From NCBI RefSeq assembly GCF_012927305.1, contig NZ_JABBGH010000003.1, positions 682,001 to 746,000 on the forward strand: 64,000 nt of DNA, written 5' to 3'. This document shows, piece by piece, positions 13,699-22,343 of this stretch. A program made the translations under genes and the position numbers. Source of the DNA: Hymenobacter polaris (GTDB lineage: Bacteria > Bacteroidota > Bacteroidia > Cytophagales > Hymenobacteraceae). The notes beneath the pieces are model-generated. The model saw only the letters and a program-made list of their open reading frames with translations. It ran no database searches and was not told where the DNA came from. Position 1 is the first letter of the stretch; each line of letters begins with the position of its first letter.

Positions 13699-16689
13699 CT
13701 AGGCAGTGGCCGTGTCGAGGCGCGGGGCGGCGCCCGATACCGGCGTAACATCCTCACCGGCGGCGCGGCGCGCGGCTTCCTCTTTCTTCCCGTAGGTGTC
13801 AAGAATGATGGGCGTGGCGATAAACAGCGACGAGTACGTGCCGAAGATGATACCCACAATCATGGCAAACGAGAACGAGCGCAGCGTTTCGCCGCCGAAG
13901 ATGTAGAGCACCAGCACCACCAGGAACACCGTGGTGAACGTAATCATGGTGCGCGAGAACGTCGAGTTCAGGGCCGGGTTCACTACCTGCGCGAAGGTAA
14001 GCTTGGGGTTGTTGCGCAGGTACTCGCGGATGCGGTCGTAGATAACCACTGTATCGTTCATTGAGAAACCGATGATGGCGAGTACGGCGGCCACGAAAAT
14101 CTGGTCCATCTCGTAGTTCAGGCCGAAGGCGCGCGCGATGGGGTAGGAGGCAATTACCAGCAGCGCATCGTGGAAGAGGGCGATAACGGCGGCCATCGAG
14201 TACTGCCACTTCTCGAAGCGGAACAGCACGTAGACGAAGATACCTAGCAGCGCCAGCGAGAGGCTCAGCACCGACGTGCGCTTGATGTCGTCGGCGATGG
14301 TGGCGCCCACCTTGGAGGTTGATTGGATAACGGGCGCGTCGGCGGCGTAGCGGCGCAGGCCACCGTCGAGGGCGGTGCGCACCTGCTTATCGGCATCCTG
14401 GCTTTCGTCGTTGGCCAGGTAGCCGGTGGTGATGGCGAGGCGGTCGGGCTGGCCGTACTGCTTCACTTCGAGGCCGGCGCCCTTAAAGTCGGGCAGCAGC
14501 GAAGTGCGCACGGCCGAGGCGTCCATGGGCTTGTTGAAGTCCACGATGTAGGAGCGGCCGCCGCGGAAATCGACCCCTAGGTTGGGGCCGCCCTGCACGT
14601 ACATCAGCACGAAACCAGTCACAATTACGATGGTCGAGAAGGCGTAAGCGATTTTGCGCTTGCCCACGATGTCGAAGTTCACGTTCTTGAACAGGTTGCG
14701 CGAGAGGAAGGTCGAGAAGGTGATAGCGCTCGTGTCCTTGCCTTTGATGAGTGCCTCGATGATGAGGCGCGACACGTACACCGCCGACAAAAACGAGGTG
14801 AAGATGCCGATGAGTAGCGTGACGGCGAAGTTCTGCACCGGGCCCGTGCCGAAGAAAAACAGCAGCAAGCCAATGATAAACGTGGTCACGTTGGAGTCGA
14901 AGATGGCCGAGAAGGCGCGGCTGTAGCCGGCATTTACGGCGTCGTGCAGCGGCACGCCGTGGTCGAGTTCTTCCCGTATCCGCTCGAAGATGAGCACGTT
15001 GGCATCAACTGAGGAAGCAATAACCAGAATCAGGCCGGCGATGCCGGGCAGCGTGAGGGCCGTGCCAAACTGCGCTAGTACCCCTAGGACAAGGAACATG
15101 TTGAAGAGTAGCGCGGCATCGGCCACCAGGCCGGCGCGGCCGTAGTACACGGCCATGAAAAGCATGATAATCACCAGGCCGGCTACCGACGAGTAGAGGC
15201 CCTGGTTGATGGCTTCCTGGCCGAGCGAGGGACCTACCACGGCTTCTTCCACAATGCGGGTGGGGGCGGGCAGCTTACCGGCTTTCAGCACCTGGGCTAG
15301 GTCCTGGGCTTCTTCGATGGTGAAGTTGCCTGAAATCTGGGTGCTGCCGCCGGTAATCTCGCTCTGCACCACCGGGGCCGAGTACACCACGTCGTCGAGC
15401 ACCACGGCCACTTGCTTGCCAATGTTGGCGCCCGTCATTTTGGCCCACTTGCGCGCGCCGTTGGTGTTCATGGTCATGCTCACCTCGGGGCGGCCGTTCT
15501 GGTCGTAGTCCTGGCGGGCATCGCTCACTACCTCGCCGCTTACGGGGGCGGCAATGGCGCCGGTGCGGTCCTTTTTCACCGCGATAAGGGGCAGGTATTG
15601 CTGCTTGTTCAGCTCCTGGGGCTTGTTTTCGTAGAGCAGCGCCATGGTGGGCGGCAGGGTGGCCAGGGCCTCGGGCGTGCGCATGAGGCGGTTGAACTGG
15701 GCCGTGTCGCGCAGGCTAACGCTCAGCCCACCGGGGCCGGCCACCAGCAGGCGCGAGAGCGGGCCGCCTTGCTGCGCTTTGGTCGAGTCGGTTTTGGCGG
15801 TGGCTACGGGCTTCTTGGCCAGCTTGGCGGCCAGCGAGGTCGTGTCGCCGGTGGCGGCAGCTTTGGCCGCTACGGCGGCGTCGGCCTGGGCGGCGGGGCT
15901 AGCGGCCTTCTCCTTGGCGGCCAAAGTCTGGTCGAGTTGGCCCAGGTAGGGCGCTACTTCCTGCTGGGGCCATACTTCGTAGAATTCCAGCTTGGCCTGG
16001 CCCTGCAGCAGCTTGCGCACGCGGTCGGGGTTGTCCACGCCCGGCAGCTCCACCTGGATGCGGCCGGTGCCCTTCACCCGCTGAATGTTGGGCTGGTTCA
16101 CGCCAAACTTGTCCACGCGCTTGCGCAGGATGTCGAACGAGCGCCCGATAGCGTCTTCCTCTTCCTTATCAATGGCGCTGATAACCTTGCTGTCGGGGCT
16201 GTTGAGGTCGATGCCGCGGTCCTTGTTCACCGAGTTGGCGAACAGGCGAGCCAGCTTCTGGCCGGGCGCCACCTCCTGGTAAGCCTGGTAAAACAAAGTG
16301 GTGAAGGCCGTGCCCGAATTGGTTTTCTGGCGCTCCTGGGCTAGGGCCAGGGCTTTGTTAAAGGCGGGGTCTTTGGAGTTGTTGGCCATGGCCCGCACGA
16401 TTTCCACCGGCGATACTTCCAGTGTCACGTGCATGCCGCCCTTCAGGTCGAGGCCCAGGCCCAACTCGCTCTGCTTCACATCGCGGTAGGTGTAGGAGCC
16501 AAACACCGGGGCGCGCCACACCGAGTCGAGGTAGTGCTGGCGCAGGCTTTCGTTGAGCTGGCCGTTTTTGGTGGCGTAGACCACCGCCTTGTCCTGCACC
16601 TGCCGCGAGATGTAGGTGAAGAATAAAAAGTACGCGCACAGCACCGATACGACGGCGGTAAGCGCGATAATAAGACCCTTGTTACGCAT
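13699..16689 (-). CDS. secDF: Protein translocase subunit SecDF (fused)
   Basis: SecD and SecF are fused in one 996-residue inner-membrane protein, as usual in Bacteroidota. They use the proton gradient to assist Sec export. The N-terminus has one membrane helix then LGLDLKGGMHVTLEV. The SecD half contains the periplasmic domain with GIDLNSPDSKVIS and VELPGVDNPDRVRKLLQ, and the membrane motif ASSVDANVLIFERIREEL. The SecF half starts around FDIVGKRKIAYAFS and includes GVDFRGGRSYIVDF and SMNDTVVIYDRIREYL. An Ala/Lys-rich insertion (roughly residues 255-310) in the periplasmic region looks low-complexity. Confidence 0.96.
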   Translation of the reverse strand: MRNKGLIIALTAVVSVLCAYFLFFTYISRQVQDKAVVYATKNGQLNESLRQHYLDSVWRAPVFGSYTYRDVKQSELGLGLDLKGGMHVTLEVSPVEIVRAMANNSKDPAFNKALALAQERQKTNSGTAFTTLFYQAYQEVAPGQKLARLFANSVNKDRGIDLNSPDSKVISAIDKEEEDAIGRSFDILRKRVDKFGVNQPNIQRVKGTGRIQVELPGVDNPDRVRKLLQGQAKLEFYEVWPQQEVAPYLGQLDQTLAAKEKAASPAAQADAAVAAKAAATGDTTSLAAKLAKKPVATAKTDSTKAQQGGPLSRLLVAGPGGLSVSLRDTAQFNRLMRTPEALATLPPTMALLYENKPQELNKQQYLPLIAVKKDRTGAIAAPVSGEVVSDARQDYDQNGRPEVSMTMNTNGARKWAKMTGANIGKQVAVVLDDVVYSAPVVQSEITGGSTQISGNFTIEEAQDLAQVLKAGKLPAPTRIVEEAVVGPSLGQEAINQGLYSSVAGLVIIMLFMAVYYGRAGLVADAALLFNMFLVLGVLAQFGTALTLPGIAGLILVIASSVDANVLIFERIREELDHGVPLHDAVNAGYSRAFSAIFDSNVTTFIIGLLLFFFGTGPVQNFAVTLLIGIFTSFLSAVYVSRLIIEALIKGKDTSAITFSTFLSRNLFKNVNFDIVGKRKIAYAFSTIVIVTGFVLMYVQGGPNLGVDFRGGRSYIVDFNKPMDASAVRTSLLPDFKGAGLEVKQYGQPDRLAITTGYLANDESQDADKQVRTALDGGLRRYAADAPVIQSTSKVGATIADDIKRTSVLSLSLALLGIFVYVLFRFEKWQYSMAAVIALFHDALLVIASYPIARAFGLNYEMDQIFVAAVLAIIGFSMNDTVVIYDRIREYLRNNPKLTFAQVVNPALNSTFSRTMITFTTVFLVVLVLYIFGGETLRSFSFAMIVGIIFGTYSSLFIATPIILDTYGKKEEAARRAAGEDVTPVSGAAPRLDTATA

Positions 16690-16713
16690 TATGTTGAATG
16701 TAATAAATATGCA

Positions 16714-16822
16714 AGATGTAGAAATGTGAAAATGGTTAATGTGGAAAAGAACGAGGATGCTATAAGGCTAGCTTTACTAACGAGCATCAGCACATTCTTA
16801 CATCTCCCACATTTTCACATCC
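16714..16822. repeat. Imperfect inverted repeat upstream of secDF
   Basis: ATGTGAAAATG-type blocks near 16723 and their complement near 16810 face each other around about 60 bp. The match is imperfect. It fills the gap between two minus-strand genes and may be a degenerate palindromic repeat. Confidence 0.35.
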
Positions 16823-16825
16823 TCC

Positions 16826-17203
16826 CTAGGGGGCCTGGGCTTGCAAAGCCGTGCCCAGCAGGCGCTGGCGGCACAGCTGGGCCACGAAGGCGGCCGCGGC
16901 GCCCCGCGGCGCGGCGGCCACGGCGCGGTGCGCCAGGCGTGGCCGCCAGGCGGCGGGCAGCGCAATCGGCAGCCAGCCCAGGGCCGCCGGCGCCACGTAG
17001 TGGGCTAGGGGCGAGGCGGCTTCTAATAGCACCCGCTGCTTGATGACGGTGGCGCGCGGCGCGGCGCTGGCGCTGCTGCCCACCGGCGGGGCCGGGCGCA
17101 GCAGCGTGACCGTGCGGCCATTGAGGCCGAGCAGCAGCAGCAGCGGCAAGGCCAGCAGGGCCACGCGCACCAAGTGCTTAAACTGACTCACGGAATTGGA
17201 CAT
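16826..17203 (-). CDS. Hypothetical membrane-anchored protein
   Basis: I start at the ATG giving MSNSVSQFKHLVRVALLALP; a longer frame adds 18 unlikely residues. The 125-residue product has one hydrophobic segment (VALLALPLLLLLGLNG) followed by an Ala/Pro/Arg-rich tail with RPRLAHRAVAAAPRG. I recognise no family. It is divergent from the metallopeptidase at 17293, with about 90 bp between starts. Confidence 0.5.
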   Translation of the reverse strand: MSNSVSQFKHLVRVALLALPLLLLLGLNGRTVTLLRPAPPVGSSASAAPRATVIKQRVLLEAASPLAHYVAPAALGWLPIALPAAWRPRLAHRAVAAAPRGAAAAFVAQLCRQRLLGTALQAQAP

Positions 17204-17279
17204 AAAACGGACAGGGCTACAAATATAGCTAGCTGCCGTGACTAGCGGCAAGCTCAACGGTAAGCGGAGCGGCAGCGCG

Positions 17280-17287
17280 TACTTTTG
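17280..17287 (+). promoter_or_regulatory. Promoter -7 element TACTTTTG next to a start codon
   Basis: A perfect TAnnTTTG match ends five bases before the ATG of the metallopeptidase gene. With the usual 4-7 nt to the start site, the mRNA would begin at or near the ATG, i.e. be leaderless. Confidence 0.6.
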
Positions 17288-17292
17288 GGCTT

Positions 17293-18741
17293 ATGCGAAA
17301 TGTCCTGTTGATACTTGGTTGGGTGCTAATACAGTCTTGGCCGGCCCTAGGGCAAGCGCCCGGCCCCGCCGTGCGCGTCGAAGTGAGCCGGATGCATTGC
17401 CTGGTGCGGTTTGTGGCCACCGTGGCGGGCGGCCGCGATGGCTACCGGGGCACCCGCCGGGTATTTGAGCAAAGCCGCTTCAACACGCCCGCCGCCCGCC
17501 GCTGGCTGCGCCGCTACCGCCAGCTCGACCACGACCCCACCTACCAGCGCGAGGACTACCCCGCTGGCCGCCTAGGGGCGCAGGCCAGCTTCGAGCCCGC
17601 TTACCTGGCCGCGGCCGCCGACGCCGCTGACCTGCCCGACTTGCAGCGCCGCACGGTGGGCCTGCTGCCCAACGAGGTGCTGGTGAGCCTCGACAGCGTG
17701 TACCGCTACTTCGCGCCTGCCTTCGATACGCTGGCCTGGCAGCCCCACGCCGCCGAGCTGGCCCGCCTGCGCGAGGCGTATAGCAAGTACTTAGCTGATA
17801 ATAAGTTGATGCAGCAGTTTGGCCAGCTGCGCGCCTTTTATGGCAGCGTGTGGCCCGATGCGCTGCCCTACCGCGTGCTGCTCAATCCGCAGCTGGATGC
17901 CGGGGCCAGCTTCACCAACAAAGCCCACGCCCTGGGCAACTTGGTGCTGCTCGACTGCCACCCCACCTCGCGCGAGTTTGTGGGCGGCTCGGCCGTGGTG
18001 TTTCACGAAATGAGCCATACCCTCTCCACGCAGCAGCGCCGCGCCCTGCAAGTGAGCCTCGAAAGCTGGTACCAGCACAACCCTTCGCCCAGCCGGCGCT
18101 ACGCTTACCACTTGCTGGAAGAAGCCCTGGCTACGGTGGCCGGCGAGTGGCTCTACGCCCAGCAAGCGGGCCAGCCCGAAGCTGGCGAGTGGTATGCCGA
18201 CGACTACATCGACCGCTATGCCAAGGCGCTTTACCCGCTGATGACCAACTATGTGCAGCGCGGCCAGGAAATCGACAGCGCCTTCGTAGCCCAGTCCATT
18301 GCCGCCTTCGACCGCACCTTCCCGCAGGCAGCTACCGACTACGTAAACCTCTTTCGCTACGTGCTATACTGGACCGATACCGACGATGCGCAGGCAACGT
18401 ACTTGCCCTTTCAGGAGCGCTTCCGCAGCACGTTTACCTACAGCGTTACCCCCATTTTAAACCAAGCCAGCGGCTTGGCAAAAGCGCAGGGCGGTGACTA
18501 CCTGCCGGTTATTCTCGTCACGCGGCAGCACGCGGCCACCCTGCGCTACCTGCGCCAGCACCTGCCCGCCCTGCGCCGCCACCGCCTACCTGCCAAGCGC
18601 AGCTTTGTGCTGAGCACCACCGGGCCTGCCGGCCCGCTCGTGCTAGTGTGCGCCCACACCGACGCCCAGCTAGCCCGCGCCGCCGAGCTGCTGGCTAAGC
18701 AAGGCCGTCTCGACCCCGCCCGGCTCTTTACCGAGCTATAG
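17293..18741 (+). CDS. Secreted HExxH metallopeptidase-like protein, unknown family
   Basis: This 482-residue protein has a signal peptide (LLILGWVLIQSWPALGQ). A zinc-peptidase motif HEMSH occupies residues 238-242 in VVFHEMSHTL. About 35 residues later, the helix HLLEEALATVAGEW offers E276 or E277 as a third ligand. That arrangement is typical of gluzincins. The C-terminal part (VTPILNQASGLAKAQGGDYLPVILVT) shows no motif I know. The substrate is unknown. A leaderless-type promoter precedes it. It is convergent with the DUF4268 gene, 18 bp apart. Confidence 0.65.
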   Translation: MRNVLLILGWVLIQSWPALGQAPGPAVRVEVSRMHCLVRFVATVAGGRDGYRGTRRVFEQSRFNTPAARRWLRRYRQLDHDPTYQREDYPAGRLGAQASFEPAYLAAAADAADLPDLQRRTVGLLPNEVLVSLDSVYRYFAPAFDTLAWQPHAAELARLREAYSKYLADNKLMQQFGQLRAFYGSVWPDALPYRVLLNPQLDAGASFTNKAHALGNLVLLDCHPTSREFVGGSAVVFHEMSHTLSTQQRRALQVSLESWYQHNPSPSRRYAYHLLEEALATVAGEWLYAQQAGQPEAGEWYADDYIDRYAKALYPLMTNYVQRGQEIDSAFVAQSIAAFDRTFPQAATDYVNLFRYVLYWTDTDDAQATYLPFQERFRSTFTYSVTPILNQASGLAKAQGGDYLPVILVTRQHAATLRYLRQHLPALRRHRLPAKRSFVLSTTGPAGPLVLVCAHTDAQLARAAELLAKQGRLDPARLFTEL

Positions 18742-18759
18742 ACCCTATGGCCTAGGCTC

Positions 18760-19227
18760 TTACAGCTCGCGCAATTCCTCGAAGGCGTATTGCGCGCCGC
18801 TCCAAAAGGCATCGAGCGCAATGAGCCGGGGCTTAAAAAACGAAATCAGCGCCGGCCAGTCGTCGCGGCTGAATACGTTGGCGGGCGCCAGCTCCTGGTA
18901 GATGCGGGCTACCGGCTGGCCGTGCTCGTTCTGCGCGTGCAGCTCCCAGCGCCAGGTTTCGCCCAGCTCCTCGTGCAGCATACCTTGCAGCTCCCGAAAC
19001 TGCTCGAAGAATAATTCGCGCACGCTGGCGTCGGCCTGCGTTAGCTCGATGGCGATGCTGGCGCGGCGGTTGTCGGCCTGCAGCGCGAAGCGCACGCCCT
19101 TGAGGCCCGTTTTGTAATTTATCCAGTTGGTGGGCAGGCCCTCGGCCGAAAGCACCGGGGCCATATACTGCCCAAATGCCGTCCAGAAGGCCTGGCGCAA
19201 CTGGCTGGCTTCGGCTTTGCTATACAC
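18760..19227 (-). CDS. DUF4268 domain protein
   Basis: The 155-residue protein opens MYSKAEASQLRQAFWTAFGQYM and carries WINYKTGLKGVRFAL, followed by ASIAIEL and the late FFKPRLIALDAFW. This is the pattern I associate with DUF4268, which is often found at the C-terminus of nuclease-like proteins or alone. Function is unknown. Its start lies 2 bp after the stop of the Uma2 gene, so the two are probably co-transcribed and translationally linked. Confidence 0.8.
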   Translation of the reverse strand: MYSKAEASQLRQAFWTAFGQYMAPVLSAEGLPTNWINYKTGLKGVRFALQADNRRASIAIELTQADASVRELFFEQFRELQGMLHEELGETWRWELHAQNEHGQPVARIYQELAPANVFSRDDWPALISFFKPRLIALDAFWSGAQYAFEELREL

Positions 19228-19229
19228 GC

Positions 19230-19853
19230 TTACTGCTCAGTGTTAGGCCCTAGGCGGCGCAGCGGCCGCAAGTCGAGCTGGAAGCCGGGTAGCACGGGTT
19301 CCCCGCTCAGCGCCTGGTCGTAGCCCTGCACGGTTGCGGCCGGCTGGCCGGGCCGGTACACGTAGGCCGTTTCGTTGGCCACGTCCAGTAAAAAGCCCAG
19401 CTGCACCCCGTTGGCTAGGTAGTCGGCCATCTTGGTTTGTAAATCGGCCAGGCTATCCGAGGGCGACTTCACCTCCACCACAAACTCGGGGCACACCGGC
19501 GGAAACTTGCGGCGCTGCTCGGGCGTGAGCTGGGCCCAGCCGACCTCGCTCAGCCAGGCCGCATCGGGCGAGCGCACCGCGCCATCGGGCAGCTTGAAGC
19601 CGGCCGACGACTCGTAGGTGTGGCCTAGGCGGCGTTGGCGGTTCCAGAGCCAAAGCTGGCCGTGTACTTCACCACTTGATTCGCTTGATTCGGAGCCGGC
19701 GGGGGGCATAATAATGATTTCCTGGTGGGCATTGCGCTCGAAGCTGAGCGCGGGATTGGCCTGGCACAGCTCAAAAAAATCGTCGTCGCTCAGCCGCGTT
19801 AGCGCCGTGCCGTGCAGCACGGGCAGCTCCGGAAACTCGTAGGAAGGCCGCAT
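19230..19853 (-). CDS. Uma2-family (DUF820) PD-(D/E)XK nuclease-like protein
   Basis: This 207-residue protein has the Uma2 pattern: RLSDDDFFELCQANPALSFERN, IIIMPPAGSESS, then RSPDAAWLS (catalytic Asp), EFVVEVKSPSDSLADLQTKMADYLANG (catalytic E-x-K) and GFLLDVANETAYVYRPG. Uma2 proteins have a restriction-endonuclease fold, but their physiological role is unknown. I start at the ATG giving MRPSYEF; an upstream TTG adds five residues. The DUF4268 gene follows immediately. Confidence 0.9.
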   Translation of the reverse strand: MRPSYEFPELPVLHGTALTRLSDDDFFELCQANPALSFERNAHQEIIIMPPAGSESSESSGEVHGQLWLWNRQRRLGHTYESSAGFKLPDGAVRSPDAAWLSEVGWAQLTPEQRRKFPPVCPEFVVEVKSPSDSLADLQTKMADYLANGVQLGFLLDVANETAYVYRPGQPAATVQGYDQALSGEPVLPGFQLDLRPLRRLGPNTEQ

Positions 19854-19915
19854 AGTCGCTAAAAACAAAGTAGTTGCTTACCTCACTAAGATACGCCTAG
19901 CCGCCGCGCCGGGCC

Positions 19916-20542
19916 CTAGGCCGAGGTGCTCACCCGCCCGCGCAGGTAGCCAATCAGCACGTCGAGGCCGTTTTCGAAGTGCTTGTTGTTCGGAATGATA
20001 ATGTCGGCCTCGCCCCGGAAAGGCTTGATGTACTTGTCGTAGGTAGGCGACACGTGGTTGCTGTACTGATACAGAATAGTATCCAGCGTGAGGCCCCGCT
20101 CAATCTGGTCGCGCACGATGCGGCGGTGCAGCTTCACGTGCTCCTGGGCATCGATGAACACCTTGAGGTCGAGCAGCTTGGCAATTTCCTCGAAGTAAAA
20201 GACGAAGATGCCTTCTACCACCACAATGGGCGCCGGGCGCAGCACCAGCTCGCGGGGTACGGCGCCGGGCGTATTAAAAGTGTACTCGGGCCGGCGCACT
20301 TCGTGGCCTTCGCGCAGGCGCTGCACGTCGTGGGCGTAGGCATCCGAATCGATGCTGCCCGGCAAGTCGAAGTTGGTAACTCCTTGCTCATCCGAGACTT
20401 GCAGGTGAAAGGGGTGGTAGTAGTTGTCCTGCGAAATCAAACAGATGTCGCTTTCGGGAAAAGCCGCCAGCAGGCGCTTCAGGAAGGTGGTTTTGCCCGA
20501 GGCGCTGCCACCCGTGATGCCGACGAGATAGGGATGCTGCAT
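19916..20542 (-). CDS. udk: Uridine kinase
   Basis: Uridine kinase phosphorylates uridine and cytidine for pyrimidine salvage. With the ATG at 20542 the protein has 208 residues and starts MQHPYLVGITGGSASGKTT, placing the P-loop at residues 11-18. Further motifs are SQDNYYHPF, NFDLPGSIDSD, VVVEGIFVFYFEE and RRIVRDQIERGLT. The start was chosen because the -7 element TACCTTTG (20559-20552) overlaps the alternative upstream start. Confidence 0.93.
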   Translation of the reverse strand: MQHPYLVGITGGSASGKTTFLKRLLAAFPESDICLISQDNYYHPFHLQVSDEQGVTNFDLPGSIDSDAYAHDVQRLREGHEVRRPEYTFNTPGAVPRELVLRPAPIVVVEGIFVFYFEEIAKLLDLKVFIDAQEHVKLHRRIVRDQIERGLTLDTILYQYSNHVSPTYDKYIKPFRGEADIIIPNNKHFENGLDVLIGYLRGRVSTSA

Positions 20543-20551
20543 AACGGGGGG

Positions 20552-20559
20552 CAAAGGTA
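20552..20559 (-). promoter_or_regulatory. Promoter -7 element TACCTTTG for udk
   Basis: A perfect TAnnTTTG on the minus strand, nine bases before the udk ATG. It implies a 5' leader of only a few bases and excludes the longer reading of udk. Confidence 0.55.
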
Positions 20560-20579
20560 GGGCCGGGGCCGGTGGCGCG

Positions 20580-21164
20580 TTAGGGGTTGGCGCGCAAAAA
20601 TGCCGCCAGCGCCGCCACGGCCCGCGCCCGGTGGCTGAGCAGGTTTTTCTCGTCTAGGCTCATCTCGGCGAAGGTGCGGCCATCGCCCTCGCTGGGAATA
20701 AAGAGGGGGTCGTAGCCAAAGTTGCCGCGGCCAATGGGCGCGGCCGCAATGCTGCCCCGCACCTCGCCGCTAAACTCGTGCACGTCGTCGGCGCCAAGCA
20801 CCAGCGCGATGACGGTGCGGAAGCAGGCGGCGCGGTGGGGCTCGGTGGCCAGCTCGCGCAGAAGCTTGGCCATATTGTCGGCGGCCGAGCGCTGGGGGCC
20901 GGCGTAGCGGGCCGAGTACACGCCCGGCGCACCCCCTAGGGCCGGCACCTCCAGGCCCGTATCGTCGGCAAAGCAGGCCACGCCATAGTAGTCCCACACG
21001 TACTGGGCCTTCTGGCGGGCGTTGCCGGCCAGGGTTTCCTGGGTTTCGGGTAGCTCTTCGTGGCAGCCCAGGTCGGCCAGCGTCAGCAGCTGCACCTGGG
21101 GCGGCAGCAGCGGGCGAATCTCAGCGAGCTTGTGGGCATTGTTGGAGGCAAAGCAAAGGCGCAT
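20580..21164 (-). CDS. rdgB: dITP/XTP pyrophosphatase (RdgB/HAM1 family)
   Basis: This enzyme hydrolyses non-canonical purine nucleoside triphosphates such as dITP and XTP to monophosphates, keeping them out of DNA. The 194-residue protein starts MRLCFASNNAHKLAEIRPLL. The family signatures are FADDTGLEVPALGGAPGVYSARYAG, GRGNFGYDPLF and a C-terminal SHRARAVAAL. A longer open frame adds 46 unconserved residues and overlaps the upstream gene, so I use the ATG at 21164. Confidence 0.95.
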   Translation of the reverse strand: MRLCFASNNAHKLAEIRPLLPPQVQLLTLADLGCHEELPETQETLAGNARQKAQYVWDYYGVACFADDTGLEVPALGGAPGVYSARYAGPQRSAADNMAKLLRELATEPHRAACFRTVIALVLGADDVHEFSGEVRGSIAAAPIGRGNFGYDPLFIPSEGDGRTFAEMSLDEKNLLSHRARAVAALAAFLRANP

Positions 21165-21271
21165 GGCAGGGCGAAATGACCGAAGAAAATTTTTGGTAAA
21201 ATTCGATATTTTTTTGTCCTGCGCCGAGTTGGCCCGTTCGCAGCGGCCCACGCGGCGCCTAGGGGCCTGCC

Positions 21272-21688
21272 CTACCGAAACATCGCTTTGATGGTGCGCC
21301 ACGAGCGTGCTACTAGCCCGGTAGTGGCCGGCCCGGCGGGGGGGGAGGCGTGGCTGGGGCCGGGCCCGCGCAGGGTGAGGCGATAGCGCCCCGGCCTCGG
21401 CCGCCGCCCCGCGCGGCCCTGGTAGAGGCTGGTAGGGGCGTAGAGATAAGAGCGCGGCCCGCTGGGCGGCACGGTGGTAAAGCTGCTAAAGTCAGCCTGG
21501 TGGGTCAGCTTACGGCTGAGGCCAGAACCCAACAGATTGGTTTCAGGGCTCACCCCCTGCCCCGCGCGCCCTGCCGGGCTCGTGTGGCGGGCCGCGAAAA
21601 GCAGGGGCAGGGCAGCCAGTAGCCCAGCCAGCCCTAGGCCCAGGCGCGGCCCAAAGCGCGGAAGCAGGTAAGAAAAGCGGGGGCGCAT
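21272..21688 (-). CDS. Hypothetical small membrane or secreted protein
   Basis: With the ATG giving MRPRFSYLLPRFG, this is a 138-residue basic protein. It has one hydrophobic segment (LGLGLAGLLAALPLLFAA) followed by a Pro/Gly/Arg-rich region with SSFTTVPPSGPRSYLYAPTS. No family was recognised. It sits just upstream of rdgB on the same strand. The biased composition means it could be a spurious frame in GC-rich DNA. Confidence 0.4.
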   Translation of the reverse strand: MRPRFSYLLPRFGPRLGLGLAGLLAALPLLFAARHTSPAGRAGQGVSPETNLLGSGLSRKLTHQADFSSFTTVPPSGPRSYLYAPTSLYQGRAGRRPRPGRYRLTLRGPGPSHASPPAGPATTGLVARSWRTIKAMFR

Positions 21689-21822
21689 AAGCAAGGACGA
21701 GTCGCGGAAGACCTGGCTGCTAAAAGTAGGCCGGCGGGTAGCAAGTGTACGCTGCGGGCGGCGGCTAGTGGGCGCCGCGGGCTTCGATGTCGCTCAGGCC
21801 CTAGGGTTTAGCGAGGGGCGGC

Positions 21823-21853
21823 TTGTTTTTGTGGGGGGCAATGCGTAATTTTG
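21823..21853 (+). promoter_or_regulatory. Bacteroidota promoter of rpmE2
   Basis: TTG at 21823-21825 and TAATTTTG at 21846-21853 are separated by 20 bp, the spacing expected for -33 and -7 elements. The predicted leader before rpmE2 is about 45 nt. This is the best complete promoter seen in the window. Confidence 0.75.
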
Positions 21854-21904
21854 CAGCCCCTTCCGCAAAATCGGCAGGGTTAACAGGCAAAACGGCCCTC
21901 CGAT

Positions 21905-22174
21905 ATGAAAAAGGACACGCACCCCGAATACCGCCAGGTAGTTTTCCAGGACACCTCGTCGGACTTTAAATTCCTGACCCGCTCCACGATGTCGTCGGGC
22001 GAGACCATCCAGTGGGAAGACGGTAACACCTACCCGGTTATCAAGATTGAAGTGAGCAGCGCCTCGCACCCCTTCTACACCGGCAAAAACATGTTTATCG
22101 ACACGGCCGGCCGCGTGGAGAAATTCCGCAGCCGCTACGCCAAGAAAGAGCAGAACAGCGCGGGTAAAGAATAG
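21905..22174 (+). CDS. rpmE2: 50S ribosomal protein L31, type B
   Basis: L31 sits in the central protuberance of the 50S subunit and bridges to the small subunit. The 89-residue protein has the type B pattern MKKDTHPEYRQVVFQDTSS and SASHPFYTGKNMFIDTAGRVEKF. The zinc-binding cysteines of type A L31 are absent. A strong promoter lies upstream and a hairpin terminator downstream (22218-22254), suggesting a single-gene transcript. Confidence 0.97.
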   Translation: MKKDTHPEYRQVVFQDTSSDFKFLTRSTMSSGETIQWEDGNTYPVIKIEVSSASHPFYTGKNMFIDTAGRVEKFRSRYAKKEQNSAGKE

Positions 22175-22217
22175 CTTTTTAAGCTGTTAGCTCGTAGCTG
22201 CTGGCTGTTGGCTGTTT

Positions 22218-22254
22218 TGCAGGAAGCTCCTTTTGGCTTAGCTAAAAGGAGCTT
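22218..22254 (+). terminator. Hairpin terminator after rpmE2
   Basis: AAGCTCCTTTTGGCT pairs with AGCTAAAAGGAGCTT with one mismatch and is followed by CTTC. It is flanked by GCTGTTAGCT/GCTAACAGCC-type direct and inverted short repeats (22184-22216 and 22305-22336). Confidence 0.6.
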
Positions 22255-22343
22255 CTTCGCGTTTGGCCCCGCCGGCCGGTTGTACTTTCGGCCCCCTAGC
22301 AAAAAGCTAACAGCCAATAGCTGCTGGCTACTAGCCTAAAAAA

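Noticed and set aside
15412..16344. 310-codon plus-strand frame opposite secDF
   Set aside because: It is antisense to highly conserved SecDF codons. The predicted residues show shadow composition (His/Gly/Gln/Val-rich) and no domain.
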